Origin: Enterobacteriaceae bacterium RIT693
Lineage (GTDB): Bacteria; Pseudomonadota; Gammaproteobacteria; Enterobacterales; Enterobacteriaceae
NCBI GenBank assembly: GCA_009668225.1
Contig: WJYK01000001.1
Coordinates: forward strand, 1-64,000
Direction: 5' to 3'
DNA: 64,000 bases
Shown in pieces: positions 1 through 9,046 of this stretch. The notes under the pieces were generated by a model. That model worked only from the letters and a program-made list of their open reading frames with translations, had not been told where the DNA came from and did not search any database. Positions within the stretch are counted from its first letter, which is position 1. Each line of letters opens with the position of its first letter. A program made the position numbers and the translations under genes.

Positions 1-17
1 CTGTAAAACATCGTCTG

Positions 18-1526
18 TTAGTCGGTCTGCAATTTACCCGGAGGCGGAGTGTGATAAACCGCATCCGCTTCGGCAAAACGCTTCTGCATGGAGGCCGACG
101 GCGCTTTGCCCATCAGGCTCACCACCACAATTGCCAGGCTCCCGAACACGAAGCCAGGTATGATTTCGTACAGCCCCAGCCAGCCAAACTGCTTCCAGAT
201 AAGCACGGTGGCAGCCCCAACAATCATCCCCACCAGCGCCCCGTTGCGGGTCATACGTGACCACATCACAGAGAACAGAACCACCGGGCCAAATGCGGCA
301 CCAAATCCAGCCCAGGCGTAGCTGACCAGGCCCAGCACGCGGTTTTCCGGGTTAGCGGCAAGCGCAATCGCCACCAGCGCGACCACCAGCACCATCATGC
401 GCCCCACCCACACCAGCTCCTTCTGGCTCGCGCCTTTACGCAGGAAAGCTTTGTACAGATCTTCGGTAATCGCGCTGGAACATACCAGCAGCTGGCAGCT
501 CAGCGTGGACATTACCGCTGCCAGAATCGCGGAGAGCAGCACCCCGGCAATCCACGGGTTAAACAGGATTTGCGCCAGCTCGATAAACACCCGCTCGCCG
601 TTCTGCGTCACCGCTCCGGCCTGCTCAGGGTTGTTATTAAAGTAGGCAATGCCGAAGAAGCCCACCGCGCAGGCACCCGCCAGGCAGAGGATCATCCAGG
701 TCATGCTGATGCGACGTGCGTTCACGATGGTGTGGTGTGAATCTGCCGCCATAAAGCGCGCCAGGATATGCGGCTGGCCGAAGTAGCCCAGGCCCCAGCC
801 CATCAGGGAAACGATGGCGACAAAGTTCAGCCCTTTCAGCATGTCGACGTTTTCGATGCTCTTCTGCTTAATGACCATCAGAGAATCATCGAGGCCGCCA
901 ACCGCCGCAATCACCATCACCGGCGTCAGAATCAGCGCGAAGATCATCAGGCTGGCCTGCACGGTATCCGTCCAGCTAACCGCAAGGAACCCGCCTACAA
1001 AGGTATAGATGATGGTCGCTGCCGCCCCTGCCCACAGCGCCGTTTCATAGCTCATGCCAAAGGTGCTTTCAAACAGGCGCGCCCCGGCCACGATGCCGGA
1101 AGCACAGTAGATGGTGAAGAACAGCAGAATAACCAGCGCGGAGATGATGCGCAGCAGGCGGCTAGAGTCTTCAAAACGCCCGGTGAAGTAATCGGGCAGC
1201 GTCAGCGCATTGTTGTTCACTTCGGTGTGAACGCGCAGGCGCCCGGCAACCAGCTTCCAGTTGACCCAGGCCCCTAAGGTCAGGCCGATGGCTATCCAGC
1301 TTTCAGAGATACCGGAAATGAATATCGCGCCCGGTAAGCCCATTAACAGCCAGCCGCTCATATCGGAGGCGCCCGCCGACAGCGCGGTGACCACGCTCCC
1401 AAGGCTGCGGCCACCAAGAATATAATCGTCAAAGCTGCGGGTGGATCGCCAGGCGATAAAACCGATGAGAATCATGCCAAAGATATAAACCAGAAAGGTC
1501 ACCAGCATCGGTGTGCTTATTGTCAT
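18..1526 (-). CDS. putP: Sodium/proline symporter PutP
   Basis: A 502-residue inner-membrane protein of the sodium:solute symporter family that imports L-proline with Na+ for use as carbon and nitrogen source. The translation is rich in hydrophobic helices from the N-terminus onward and has the usual PutP length; the N-terminal FDDYILGGRSLG segment and the GASDMSGWLLMGLPG segment are typical of PutP. It is divergent from putA across a 426-bp region with PutA-type operators, which is the standard put arrangement. PutA is therefore expected to repress it when proline is absent. Identification rests on family features plus neighbour, and is secure. Confidence 0.97.
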   Translation of the reverse strand: MTISTPMLVTFLVYIFGMILIGFIAWRSTRSFDDYILGGRSLGSVVTALSAGASDMSGWLLMGLPGAIFISGISESWIAIGLTLGAWVNWKLVAGRLRVHTEVNNNALTLPDYFTGRFEDSSRLLRIISALVILLFFTIYCASGIVAGARLFESTFGMSYETALWAGAAATIIYTFVGGFLAVSWTDTVQASLMIFALILTPVMVIAAVGGLDDSLMVIKQKSIENVDMLKGLNFVAIVSLMGWGLGYFGQPHILARFMAADSHHTIVNARRISMTWMILCLAGACAVGFFGIAYFNNNPEQAGAVTQNGERVFIELAQILFNPWIAGVLLSAILAAVMSTLSCQLLVCSSAITEDLYKAFLRKGASQKELVWVGRMMVLVVALVAIALAANPENRVLGLVSYAWAGFGAAFGPVVLFSVMWSRMTRNGALVGMIVGAATVLIWKQFGWLGLYEIIPGFVFGSLAIVVVSLMGKAPSASMQKRFAEADAVYHTPPPGKLQTD

Positions 1527-1712
1527 TCAGACTTCTCCATAGCTATTACGCCTGCTCTCTCTGACCAGGCTGCTTCGCGCCGGAACGAGGCGCTGTGTTG
1601 TTATCGTGATGTAATGGGGAATGCATCCTGCCGGAACCCTTTATTTTTCACAAACGATTTAACACGGCATTTACATCGTTTGCATCTGCCTTAGGTAAGC
1701 ATTTTTCACCAG

Positions 1713-1889
1713 GTTGCACTTGCTCACACTTTTCGCGGTTGCACCGTTAAAAAGTGTTAACTTCGTCGATAAATCTAGCGTTCCACCTGCCTCCCTGCCA
1801 GACGATTTTCTTATCTTACTGGTAACAAATCGCCTTTATTGCGAGCCCATTATCGGCTTCGATTTAACAAGGTTGCACAAAGTTGCAAC
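1713..1889. promoter_or_regulatory. put control region with PutA-type GTTGCA operator sites
   Basis: The 426-bp putP-putA gap contains four copies of GTTGCA: 1713-1718, 1738-1743, 1872-1877 and 1882-1887. The last lies inside a GTTGCAAC palindrome (1882-1889). GTTGCA is the core recognised by the ribbon-helix-helix domain of enterobacterial PutA (established for E. coli). Two sites lie near putP and two about 65-80 bp before the putA start, so both promoters can be repressed. Occupancy is inferred. No other gene is seen in the gap. Confidence 0.8.
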
Positions 1890-1952
1890 TTCATGGATAT
1901 TGCTGGCTAGCAAAGCACAACCCCGAATAATCCTTAACCTGGAGACTGTCGT

Positions 1953-4900
1953 ATGGGCACCACCACGATGGGCGTAAAACTGGATGAAGCGACGCGCGAC
2001 CGCATTAAAGAGGCCGCCTCGCGTATTGACCGCACGCCACACTGGCTGATTAAGCAGGCCATCTTTAATTACCTGGAACGCCTGGAAAGCAGCGACGATC
2101 TGCCTGAGCTTCCTGCCCTGCTGGCCGGTGCGGCCAATGAGAGCGAAGAGTCTCCGGCGCAGCCTGAAGAAGTGGCGCAGCCGTTCCTCGACTTTGCCGA
2201 GCAAATCCTGCCGCAGTCCGTCAGCCGGGCCGCGATCACCGCCGCGTGGCGTCGCCCTGAAACCGACGCAGTCCCGATGATCCTTGAGCAGGCTCGCCTG
2301 GCCCCGGCCATCGCCGAACAGACGCAAAAGCTGGCTTATCAGCTGGCCGACAAGCTGCGTAATCAGAAAACGGCTTCCGGCCGCGCGGGCATGGTTCAGA
2401 GCCTGCTGCAGGAGTTTTCTCTTTCTTCTCAGGAAGGCGTGGCGCTGATGTGCCTCGCGGAAGCGCTGCTGCGTATCCCGGATAAAGCCACCCGCGACGC
2501 GCTGATCCGCGACAAAATCAGCAACGGGAACTGGCACTCGCACATTGGCCGCAGCCCTTCGCTGTTTGTGAACGCCGCGACGTGGGGCCTGCTGTTTACC
2601 GGCCGCCTGGTTTCAACCCATAACGAAGCCAGCCTTTCCCGCTCCCTGAACCGCATCATCAGCAAAAGCGGCGAGCCGCTGGTGCGTAAAGGCGTGGACA
2701 TGGCCATGCGCCTGATGGGCGAGCAGTTCGTGACCGGCGAAACCATCGCCGAAGCGCTGGCTAATGCCCGCAAGCTGGAAGAAAAAGGCTTCCGTTACTC
2801 TTACGACATGCTGGGTGAAGCCGCGCTGACCGCCGCCGACGCTCAGGCCTATATGGTCTCTTATCAGCAGGCGATCCACGCCATCGGTAAAGCTTCCAAC
2901 GGCCGCGGCATTTATGAAGGCCCGGGCATCTCCATCAAGCTTTCCGCCCTGCACCCGCGCTACAGCCGCGCGCAGTACGACCGCGTAATGGAAGAGCTGT
3001 ACCCGCGCCTGAAATCCCTGACGCTGCTGGCGCGCCAGTACGACGTCGGCATTAACATTGACGCCGAAGAAGCCGATCGCCTGGAGATCTCCCTCGATCT
3101 GCTGGAAAAACTGTGCTTTGAACCCGAGCTGGCAGGCTGGAACGGCATCGGCTTTGTTATTCAGGCCTACCAGAAGCGCTGCCCGTTTGTGATTGATTAC
3201 CTGGTCGACCTGGCCACCCGCAGCCGTCGCCGCCTGATGATTCGCCTGGTAAAAGGCGCCTATTGGGACAGCGAAATTAAACGTGCTCAGGTTGATGGCC
3301 TTGAGGGTTACCCGGTTTATACCCGCAAGGTGTATACCGACATCTCTTACCTCGCGTGCGCCAAAAAGCTGCTGGCCGTGCCAAACCTTATCTACCCGCA
3401 GTTTGCGACCCACAACGCCCACACGCTGGCAGCGATTTATAACCTTGCCGGGCAGAACTATTATCCTGGCCAGTACGAATTCCAGTGCCTGCACGGTATG
3501 GGCGAACCGCTTTATGAGCAGGTGGTAGGGAAAGTCGCAGACGGCAAACTGAACCGTCCTTGCCGCATCTACGCCCCGGTCGGCACCCACGAAACGCTGC
3601 TGGCTTACCTGGTGCGTCGCCTGCTGGAAAACGGCGCCAACACCTCCTTCGTCAACCGCATCGCCGACGCAACCCTGCCGCTGGACGAGCTGGTTGCCGA
3701 CCCGGTCAGCGCGGTTGAAGCTATGGCCGTTAAAGAAGGCCAGCCTGGGTTACCTCATCCTAAAATCGCCCTGCCGAAAGCGCTGTACGGTACAGAACGC
3801 AGCAACTCCAGCGGCCTGGATTTGGCGAACGAACACCGCCTGGCATCGCTTTCTTCCGCCCTGCTGAACAGCGCCGCGCAAAAATGGCAGGCCACACCTG
3901 TACTGGAGCAGCCGGTTGTTGAAGGCGAATTAACGCCGGTGAAAAACCCGGCTGAACCAACGGACGTTGTGGGCTACACCCGCGAAGCAACGAGCGAAGA
4001 AGTTTCCCTCGCCCTTGAGAATGCCGTCAACCACGCGCCGATCTGGTTTGCCACCCCGCCGCAGGAACGTGCCGCTATTCTTGAGCGTGCCGCCGTGATG
4101 ATGGAAAGCCGTATGCAGCAGCTGATCGGCATCCTGGTGCGCGAAGCAGGTAAAACCTTCAGCAACGCCATCGCCGAAGTGCGTGAAGCAGTGGACTTCC
4201 TGCACTATTACGCAGGCCAGGTACGTGACGACTTCGACAATGAAACGCATCGTCCTCTCGGCCCCGTCGTGTGTATCAGCCCGTGGAACTTCCCGCTGGC
4301 TATCTTTACCGGCCAGATTGCCGCCGCGCTTGCCGCCGGTAACAGCGTGCTGGCAAAACCTGCGGAACAAACGCCGCTGATTGCCGCTCAGGGCGTGGCG
4401 ATCCTGCTGGAAGCTGGCGTGCCTGCGGGCGTGCTGCAGCTGTTGCCTGGCCGCGGTGAAACCGTAGGCGCGCAGCTGACGGGCGACCCGCGCGTGCGCG
4501 GCGTGATGTTCACCGGCTCAACCGAAGTAGCTTCCCTGCTGCAGCGCAACATCGCCGACCGCCTTGATCCGCAAGGGCGCCCAACGCCGCTGATTGCGGA
4601 AACCGGCGGCCTCAACGCGATGATCGTTGACTCCTCCGCGCTGACCGAGCAGGTTGTGGTGGACGTGGTCTCCTCTGCGTTCGACAGCGCAGGCCAACGC
4701 TGCTCCGCCCTGCGCGTACTCTGCCTGCAGGAAGACGTGGCTGACCACACGCTGCAAATGCTCCGTGGCGCGATGGCGGAATGCCGTATGGGGAACCCAG
4801 GCCGCCTGACTACCGACATCGGGCCGGTGATTGACGCCGAAGCACAGCAGAATATTGAGAAGCACATCCAGGCGATGCGCGCCAAAGGTCGCACCGTATT

Positions 4901-5915
4901 CCAGGCCGTGCGTGAAAACAGCGTGGACGCGCGCGAATGGCAGTCCGGCACCTTTGTGGCTCCGACCCTTATCGAACTGGAAAGCTTCGACGAGATGAAG
5001 AAAGAGGTGTTCGGTCCTGTACTGCACGTAGTGCGCTACAGCCGCAACAATCTTGAATCCTTAATCAAGCAGATCAATGCCGCAGGTTATGGCCTGACGC
5101 TCGGCGTGCATACCCGTATCGACGAGACGATTGCCCAGGTCACCGGCTCAGCCCACGTCGGCAACATGTATGTTAACCGCAACATGGTCGGCGCCGTGGT
5201 TGGCGTTCAGCCATTCGGCGGTGAAGGCCTGTCCGGTACCGGCCCTAAAGCCGGTGGTCCGCTGTACTTGTATCGCCTGCTGGCGAGCCGTCCGGAAAAT
5301 GCGCTGCAAACCACCTTCAACCGCCACGATGCGGAAACCCCGGTGGATGCCTCCCTGAAGAGCGATCTGCAGGTTGCCCATCAGGCACTGAGCGAGTGGG
5401 CGGCCAACCGCGAAGAGCTGCAAGCCGTTTGCCAGCAGTTTGGCGAACTGGCGCAAAGCGGGACGCTGCGCGTGCTGCCTGGCCCAACCGGGGAGCGCAA
5501 TACCTACGCCCTGCTGCCGCGTGAACGCATTCTGTGCGTTGCCGACGACGAACGCGATGCGTTAGTGCAGCTTGCGGCGGTCACCAGCGTCGGCAGCCGC
5601 GCGCTGTGGGCGGATGACAGCCTGCACCGCAACCTGGCTAAGCAGTTGCCTAAAACCGTGCAGCAGCAGATTGATTTTGCGAAGCAGGAAGAGCTGCTGA
5701 AACAGCCGTTTGAGGCGGTGATTTACCACGGCGACTCCGACCAGCTGCGCAAACTCTGCGAAGCCGTAGCCGCCCGCACGGGCGCGATTGTTTCCGTCCA
5801 GGGCTTTGCCCGTGGCGAAAGCAATATCCTGCTTGAGCGTCTTTATGTGGAGCGCTCCCTGAGCGTGAACACCGCGGCAGCAGGCGGCAACGCCAGCCTG
5901 ATGACAATCGGCTAA
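1953..5915 (+). CDS. putA: Trifunctional PutA: proline repressor, proline dehydrogenase and L-glutamate-gamma-semialdehyde dehydrogenase
   Basis: This 1320-residue protein oxidises proline to glutamate in two steps and represses the put genes. In order: an N-terminal ribbon-helix-helix DNA-binding domain (about residues 1-47, starting MGTTTMGVKLDEATRDRIK), the FAD-dependent proline dehydrogenase barrel (roughly 260-610, including GPGISIKLSALHPRYSR), and the NAD-dependent aldehyde dehydrogenase (roughly 650-1130), whose catalytic cysteine is in SAGQRCSAL at residue 917. The length equals that of E. coli PutA. The start is supported by a GGAG ribosome site. Without proline it sits on the put operators; with proline and reduced FAD it moves to the membrane. 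Confidence 0.98.
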   Translation: MGTTTMGVKLDEATRDRIKEAASRIDRTPHWLIKQAIFNYLERLESSDDLPELPALLAGAANESEESPAQPEEVAQPFLDFAEQILPQSVSRAAITAAWRRPETDAVPMILEQARLAPAIAEQTQKLAYQLADKLRNQKTASGRAGMVQSLLQEFSLSSQEGVALMCLAEALLRIPDKATRDALIRDKISNGNWHSHIGRSPSLFVNAATWGLLFTGRLVSTHNEASLSRSLNRIISKSGEPLVRKGVDMAMRLMGEQFVTGETIAEALANARKLEEKGFRYSYDMLGEAALTAADAQAYMVSYQQAIHAIGKASNGRGIYEGPGISIKLSALHPRYSRAQYDRVMEELYPRLKSLTLLARQYDVGINIDAEEADRLEISLDLLEKLCFEPELAGWNGIGFVIQAYQKRCPFVIDYLVDLATRSRRRLMIRLVKGAYWDSEIKRAQVDGLEGYPVYTRKVYTDISYLACAKKLLAVPNLIYPQFATHNAHTLAAIYNLAGQNYYPGQYEFQCLHGMGEPLYEQVVGKVADGKLNRPCRIYAPVGTHETLLAYLVRRLLENGANTSFVNRIADATLPLDELVADPVSAVEAMAVKEGQPGLPHPKIALPKALYGTERSNSSGLDLANEHRLASLSSALLNSAAQKWQATPVLEQPVVEGELTPVKNPAEPTDVVGYTREATSEEVSLALENAVNHAPIWFATPPQERAAILERAAVMMESRMQQLIGILVREAGKTFSNAIAEVREAVDFLHYYAGQVRDDFDNETHRPLGPVVCISPWNFPLAIFTGQIAAALAAGNSVLAKPAEQTPLIAAQGVAILLEAGVPAGVLQLLPGRGETVGAQLTGDPRVRGVMFTGSTEVASLLQRNIADRLDPQGRPTPLIAETGGLNAMIVDSSALTEQVVVDVVSSAFDSAGQRCSALRVLCLQEDVADHTLQMLRGAMAECRMGNPGRLTTDIGPVIDAEAQQNIEKHIQAMRAKGRTVFQAVRENSVDAREWQSGTFVAPTLIELESFDEMKKEVFGPVLHVVRYSRNNLESLIKQINAAGYGLTLGVHTRIDETIAQVTGSAHVGNMYVNRNMVGAVVGVQPFGGEGLSGTGPKAGGPLYLYRLLASRPENALQTTFNRHDAETPVDASLKSDLQVAHQALSEWAANREELQAVCQQFGELAQSGTLRVLPGPTGERNTYALLPRERILCVADDERDALVQLAAVTSVGSRALWADDSLHRNLAKQLPKTVQQQIDFAKQEELLKQPFEAVIYHGDSDQLRKLCEAVAARTGAIVSVQGFARGESNILLERLYVERSLSVNTAAAGGNASLMTIG

Positions 5916-5933
5916 CAGTTAGTTACGCTACGA

Positions 5934-5959
5934 GGGCTCTCATCTGAGAGCCCTTTTTT
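5934..5959 (+). terminator. Rho-independent terminator of putA
   Basis: A perfect 9-bp stem (GGGCTCTCA / TGAGAGCCC) with a two-base loop is followed by TTTTTT, 18 bp after the putA stop. A second near-identical copy lies about 153 bp downstream. Confidence 0.9.
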
Positions 5960-6086
5960 ACTGATGACAAACAGCCGAAAAACGTGGTTTTCGACTGTTT
6001 GGTGCAAACCAGAGAACATTATTCTTTGTTTACATTAGACCAGAGCCCAGAATTTTAAGGACAATATACTTTGTCCACCGTCTCGA

Positions 6087-6113
6087 GGGCTCTCATCTGA
6101 GAGCCTTTTTTTA
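6087..6113 (+). terminator. Second, near-identical copy of the putA terminator, upstream of the LprI-like gene
   Basis: The same stem-loop (GGCTCTCA / TGAGAGCC) followed by seven T residues sits 16 bp before the next start codon. The stretch between the two copies (5960-6083) contains two further inverted repeats: an imperfect one at 5969-6000 (AAACAG...CTGTTT) and GGACAA/TTGTCC at 6059-6076. The copy may end a short transcript of its own or attenuate entry into the following gene; which is unknown. Confidence 0.75.
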
Positions 6114-6128
6114 TTTGAGGACAGCGAA

Positions 6129-6521
6129 ATGAAACGCGTGTGTTTACTTGTTGGCGGGCTGCTGCTGAGCGGGGCCGCGATGGCCGATGGCTGTGATGCA
6201 GCCACCACCCAGGCCGATATGAATCAGTGCTATGCCGCAGAGTATAAAAAGCAGGACGAGCAGCTGAACAAAACCTACAAAGAAGTGATGTCCCGGGCAA
6301 CCGACAAGCAAAAAGCGCAGCTTAAAAAAGCGCAGAATGCGTGGATAGCCTTCCGCGATGCGGACTGTGATTTTATGAGTTCAGGCGCGGAACAAGGTTC
6401 CGTCTACCCGATGGTGCGCGCCAACTGCCTGGCGGATAAAACGCTGGAACGTACCGAGCTGCTAAAAGGTACGCTGGAGTGCGAAGAGGGAGACGTGAGC
6501 TGCGTCCTGCCCCCTAAGTAA
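6129..6521 (+). CDS. Periplasmic LprI-like (DUF1311) protein
   Basis: A 130-residue protein with a clear Sec signal peptide (MKRVCLLVGGLLLSGAAMA) and a mature part of the lysozyme-inhibitor-LprI / DUF1311 type. It shows CDAATTQADMNQC near the mature N-terminus, the QLNKTYKEVM helix, a QNAWIAFRDADC segment, and paired cysteines that probably form disulfides in the periplasm. A GAGG ribosome site precedes the ATG. Members of this family include lysozyme inhibitors, but most enterobacterial ones are uncharacterised, so no activity is claimed. It is convergent with rutR and separated from putA by two terminator-like hairpins. Confidence 0.8.
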   Translation: MKRVCLLVGGLLLSGAAMADGCDAATTQADMNQCYAAEYKKQDEQLNKTYKEVMSRATDKQKAQLKKAQNAWIAFRDADCDFMSSGAEQGSVYPMVRANCLADKTLERTELLKGTLECEEGDVSCVLPPK

Positions 6522-6527
6522 GCGCGA

Positions 6528-7172
6528 TTACCTCACCCGAATCCCCTCAATAATCATCCGCTGCACGTTTTCCACCGTGCGGCGGAAGAAATCTTCGTCC
6601 TGCAGCGTATTACCGGTCACAGCCTCAACCTGGCTGGCAAAATCCGCATAGTGCTGGGTCGTGGCCCAGAGCATGAAAATAAGATGATGCGGGTCAACGG
6701 CAGCAAGCTTACCGCTAGCAACCCAGCCGGCAATGATCGCCGACTTGTCATCTACCAGGGCTTTCAGGTCCCCCGTCAGCTCGCCTTTTAGCAGCGGTGC
6801 GCCCTGCAGCATCTCCAGGCAAAAGAGCTTAGAAGCCTGCGGATAATCGCGCGAAACCTCCAGCTTGAGCCGAATGTATTCCCCAATCGCCACCAGCGGC
6901 TGCAGATCCTCACGAAAGGCACGCAGCGGCGCAAGCCAGACGTCGAGGATCTGCTTGAGCACCGCAATATAGAGCGCTTCTTTGGAAGGGTAGTAATAAA
7001 GCAGGTTAGTCTTTGAAACTTCGGCCCGCTCGGCAACCTGCTCAAGGCTGGTGCCATGGATGCCGTATTGAGAAAAGAACGCCAGCGCAGCGTCAAGAAT
7101 GGCCTGTTTTTTGGCCGCGACGGCTTTCGAGCGGCGTCCAGGGGTTTTATTGTCAGTTGCGGCTTCAGCCAT
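6528..7172 (-). CDS. rutR: TetR-family regulator RutR (pyrimidine-responsive)
   Basis: A 214-residue TetR-type repressor. The N-terminal helix-turn-helix (about residues 25-65, with HGTSLEQVAERAEVSKTNLLYYYPSKEALY) and the ligand domain (KLEVSRDYPQASKLFCLEMLQGAPLL, FMLWATTQHYADF, ending in VENVQRMIIEGIR) match E. coli RutR closely. RutR senses uracil/thymine and in E. coli controls the divergent rutABCDEFG pyrimidine-degradation operon and other genes. Here the rut operon is not beside it, although putA on one side and ymdF-wrbA further along keep the E. coli order. Its remaining targets in this strain are unknown. Confidence 0.92.
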   Translation of the reverse strand: MAEAATDNKTPGRRSKAVAAKKQAILDAALAFFSQYGIHGTSLEQVAERAEVSKTNLLYYYPSKEALYIAVLKQILDVWLAPLRAFREDLQPLVAIGEYIRLKLEVSRDYPQASKLFCLEMLQGAPLLKGELTGDLKALVDDKSAIIAGWVASGKLAAVDPHHLIFMLWATTQHYADFASQVEAVTGNTLQDEDFFRRTVENVQRMIIEGIRVR

Positions 7173-7210
7173 GCGCGCTCTCCTTGTTGATCGCTGGCAT
7201 GAATTATAGC

Positions 7211-8164
7211 TCAGACGCCCTCGCCTTCGGTATCTTCCTGCCAGTCGCGCGCCGCGTTCGCCGCTTTCTTGCGCTTGAGCTTCAGCTCGCTAACCAGCAC
7301 CCCGAGCACAATCAATGCCCCACCCAGCAGCGCAAGTACGGGCAGCCGCTCGCCAGCCATGCGGCCAAAGATCCCCGCCCAAACCGGCTCACCGGTATAA
7401 ATCACCGTCGCGCGAGTCGGCGACACGCTGCGCTGCGCCCAGTTCATCGTCACCTGAATAATGGCGCTGAAAATCCCAAGCCCCAGGGCGATCGCCACCA
7501 GACCAGGGCTGAAATGCGGCACGCTTTCCCCGGCGGGGACCATCGCCGTGAACGACACCAGCGAAGCCGTCGCCAGCTGCACCACGGTGACGCGCTTGAT
7601 GTCCACTTTTCCCGCCCAGGCGCTGATCAGGATTATCTCAGCGGCAATCGCCACCGCGCCGATGAGCGTGATGATTTCCCCTGCGCCCAGTGACAGGCTG
7701 GTCCCTTCCGGCCCGGCAAGAAAAATAAGACCAACAAACGCCAGAATCACGCCTATCCAGGACATCAAGCCCGGCATACGGCCAAGGCAGATCCACTGTA
7801 AAAGCGGCACAACGGGAACGTACATCGCGGTAATAAAGGCGGATTTACTGCTGGGGATGGTTTGCAGCCCCCAGGTCTGCATGCTGTAGCCGATGGCGAT
7901 AGCCACGCCAATCATTACCCCCGCCTTGATTTCAAGCCAGGTTAATCCGCGCAGCGATTTCAGCGACAGCAGCCCCACGGCCACGGCAGCGGTAGCAAAG
8001 CGCAGGCCAACAAAGAAAAACGGGTCGCTCATCGTCATGGCGTACTGCACGGCCAGGAAGGTACCGCCCCAGAACATGGTGATGAGGATAAGCAGCGCTT
8101 CCTGCGGCTTAACGGAGAATTTATAACGGCTTAATGGCGCAGACATGAGGGAGACCGGAAACAT
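7211..8164 (-). CDS. EamA/DMT-family inner-membrane transporter
   Basis: A 317-residue protein with about ten predicted membrane helices in two EamA repeats, for example FWGGTFLAVQYAMT near the N-terminus and the second half beginning around GAGEIITLIGAVAIAAEII, and a charged C-terminal tail. Drug/metabolite transporters of this type export amino acids, purines or other small metabolites; the substrate cannot be told from sequence. An internal ATG six codons in (8146) is an equally good start, because neither has a convincing ribosome site. It lies 38 bp after rutR in transcription order reversed (upstream of rutR on the same strand) and occupies part of the place of the rut operon in E. coli. 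Confidence 0.8.
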   Translation of the reverse strand: MFPVSLMSAPLSRYKFSVKPQEALLILITMFWGGTFLAVQYAMTMSDPFFFVGLRFATAAVAVGLLSLKSLRGLTWLEIKAGVMIGVAIAIGYSMQTWGLQTIPSSKSAFITAMYVPVVPLLQWICLGRMPGLMSWIGVILAFVGLIFLAGPEGTSLSLGAGEIITLIGAVAIAAEIILISAWAGKVDIKRVTVVQLATASLVSFTAMVPAGESVPHFSPGLVAIALGLGIFSAIIQVTMNWAQRSVSPTRATVIYTGEPVWAGIFGRMAGERLPVLALLGGALIVLGVLVSELKLKRKKAANAARDWQEDTEGEGV

Positions 8165-8225
8165 CAGGGTGAAAGTCGAGGGTCTATAGTGCTTCCAGTC
8201 ACATTTTGTTGCAATGGGAAAATAG

Positions 8226-8246
8226 AAAACCGCCTTTAAAGGCGGC
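8226..8246 (-). terminator. Terminator of the hcp cassette
   Basis: A perfect palindromic stem CCGCCTTTAAAGGCGG (8230-8245), followed on the minus strand by TTTT, lies six bases after the stop of the DUF1493 gene. Confidence 0.75.
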
Positions 8247-8251
8247 TTTGC

Positions 8252-8599
8252 TTAGTCGAATAGCCATTTTCCTGCCCGGGCTGATTCTGCAAACATTCTT
8301 ACCGTCAGCGGTAAGCGAGTAGACTCCACCTCTTCCCTTTTGGCCTTAAACCATCGGGTCAGCAGCGGAGTGTTTTGCCATGGAAAATATAAAACCCAGT
8401 TCACAGGCGATAAATCAACATTGAATTCCTTTTCATAACGATCCAGGGCGTCATGAAGATCATCACCCGGAGCATCAAACAGATCAGAATCAAGTCCAAG
8501 TAGAATTTCTTTCCCGTTATCGTCCAGATCACGTGAGATTTCATCGTTGAACATATCCAGAACATTAGTAGCAATCTTGTCCATCAGAATGAAGTCCAC
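8252..8599 (-). CDS. DUF1493-family small acidic protein
   Basis: A 115-residue cytosolic protein with the DUF1493 pattern: an acidic N-terminal half (SDLFDAPGDDLHDALDRYEKEFNVDLS) resembling a carrier-protein fold, a YFPW segment, and the conserved C-terminal PLTVRMFAESARAGKWLF. A methionine at residue 6 is an alternative start. The gene overlaps the preceding STM2901-like gene by 16 bases and is last in the hcp cassette. The function of DUF1493 is not known; a role as partner or immunity protein of the adjacent gene is inference from position only. Confidence 0.75.
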   Translation of the reverse strand: MDFILMDKIATNVLDMFNDEISRDLDDNGKEILLGLDSDLFDAPGDDLHDALDRYEKEFNVDLSPVNWVLYFPWQNTPLLTRWFKAKREEVESTRLPLTVRMFAESARAGKWLFD

Positions 8600-9033
8600 C
8601 GTATACGATCTTTCGGTCGTGCAATCAGGTTGTATTTATCCTGTGTACGAGTTGATACCCTGTGAAGCGTCATCGCTAAAGAAGCCCAACCTAGCCAGGG
8701 AACATAACGAGCAATGACTGTGGCAAGGCTAGTTGTTGTCTTCATTTTGACGCCCACTGGTGTTTTTACTCGAATCCCAAAGGGGGTTTTCGCATTTTTC
8801 AGGATGATACGAGAATACTTTGAAACAAAACTCGTTCCTTTAATTGCACCTTTAGGCTTTCCACGAGTCCCCAACCACGGCTGGCCTGAGATAATTGCAG
8901 CCCCCGCAACAGCATCAATCCCTAGTTCGGTACAAAACTCCTCCAGAAAAATGATTTCAACCAGCTCACCAGGGGTCAGATTGGAATGCCCGTGATAGAA
9001 ATACGTGCCGTTCAGTTCTTCAGTAGTATCCAT
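8584..9033 (-). CDS. STM2901-like protein of the orphan hcp cassette (putative T6SS cargo or partner)
   Basis: A 149-residue protein. The N-terminal part (TYFYHGHSNLTPGELVEIIFLEEFC) and a GQPWLGTRGKPKGA segment match my recollection of the Salmonella STM2901 family, often labelled phage or membrane protein. A hydrophobic stretch (VPWLGWASLAMTLHRV) near residue 115 may insert in a membrane. It starts 13 bp after hcp and overlaps the DUF1493 gene, so the three are one transcript. Small genes directly behind hcp often encode toxins carried in the Hcp ring, but no known catalytic motif is visible, so that role is a hypothesis. Confidence 0.6.
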   Translation of the reverse strand: MDTTEELNGTYFYHGHSNLTPGELVEIIFLEEFCTELGIDAVAGAAIISGQPWLGTRGKPKGAIKGTSFVSKYSRIILKNAKTPFGIRVKTPVGVKMKTTTSLATVIARYVPWLGWASLAMTLHRVSTRTQDKYNLIARPKDRIRWTSF

Positions 9034-9046
9034 CCATGAAACCCCA

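Noticed and set aside
1836-3590. Long minus-strand frames (235 and 325 codons) opposite putA
   Set aside because: They mirror the codon structure of putA on the other strand; no ribosome site, no domain, and putA is certain.
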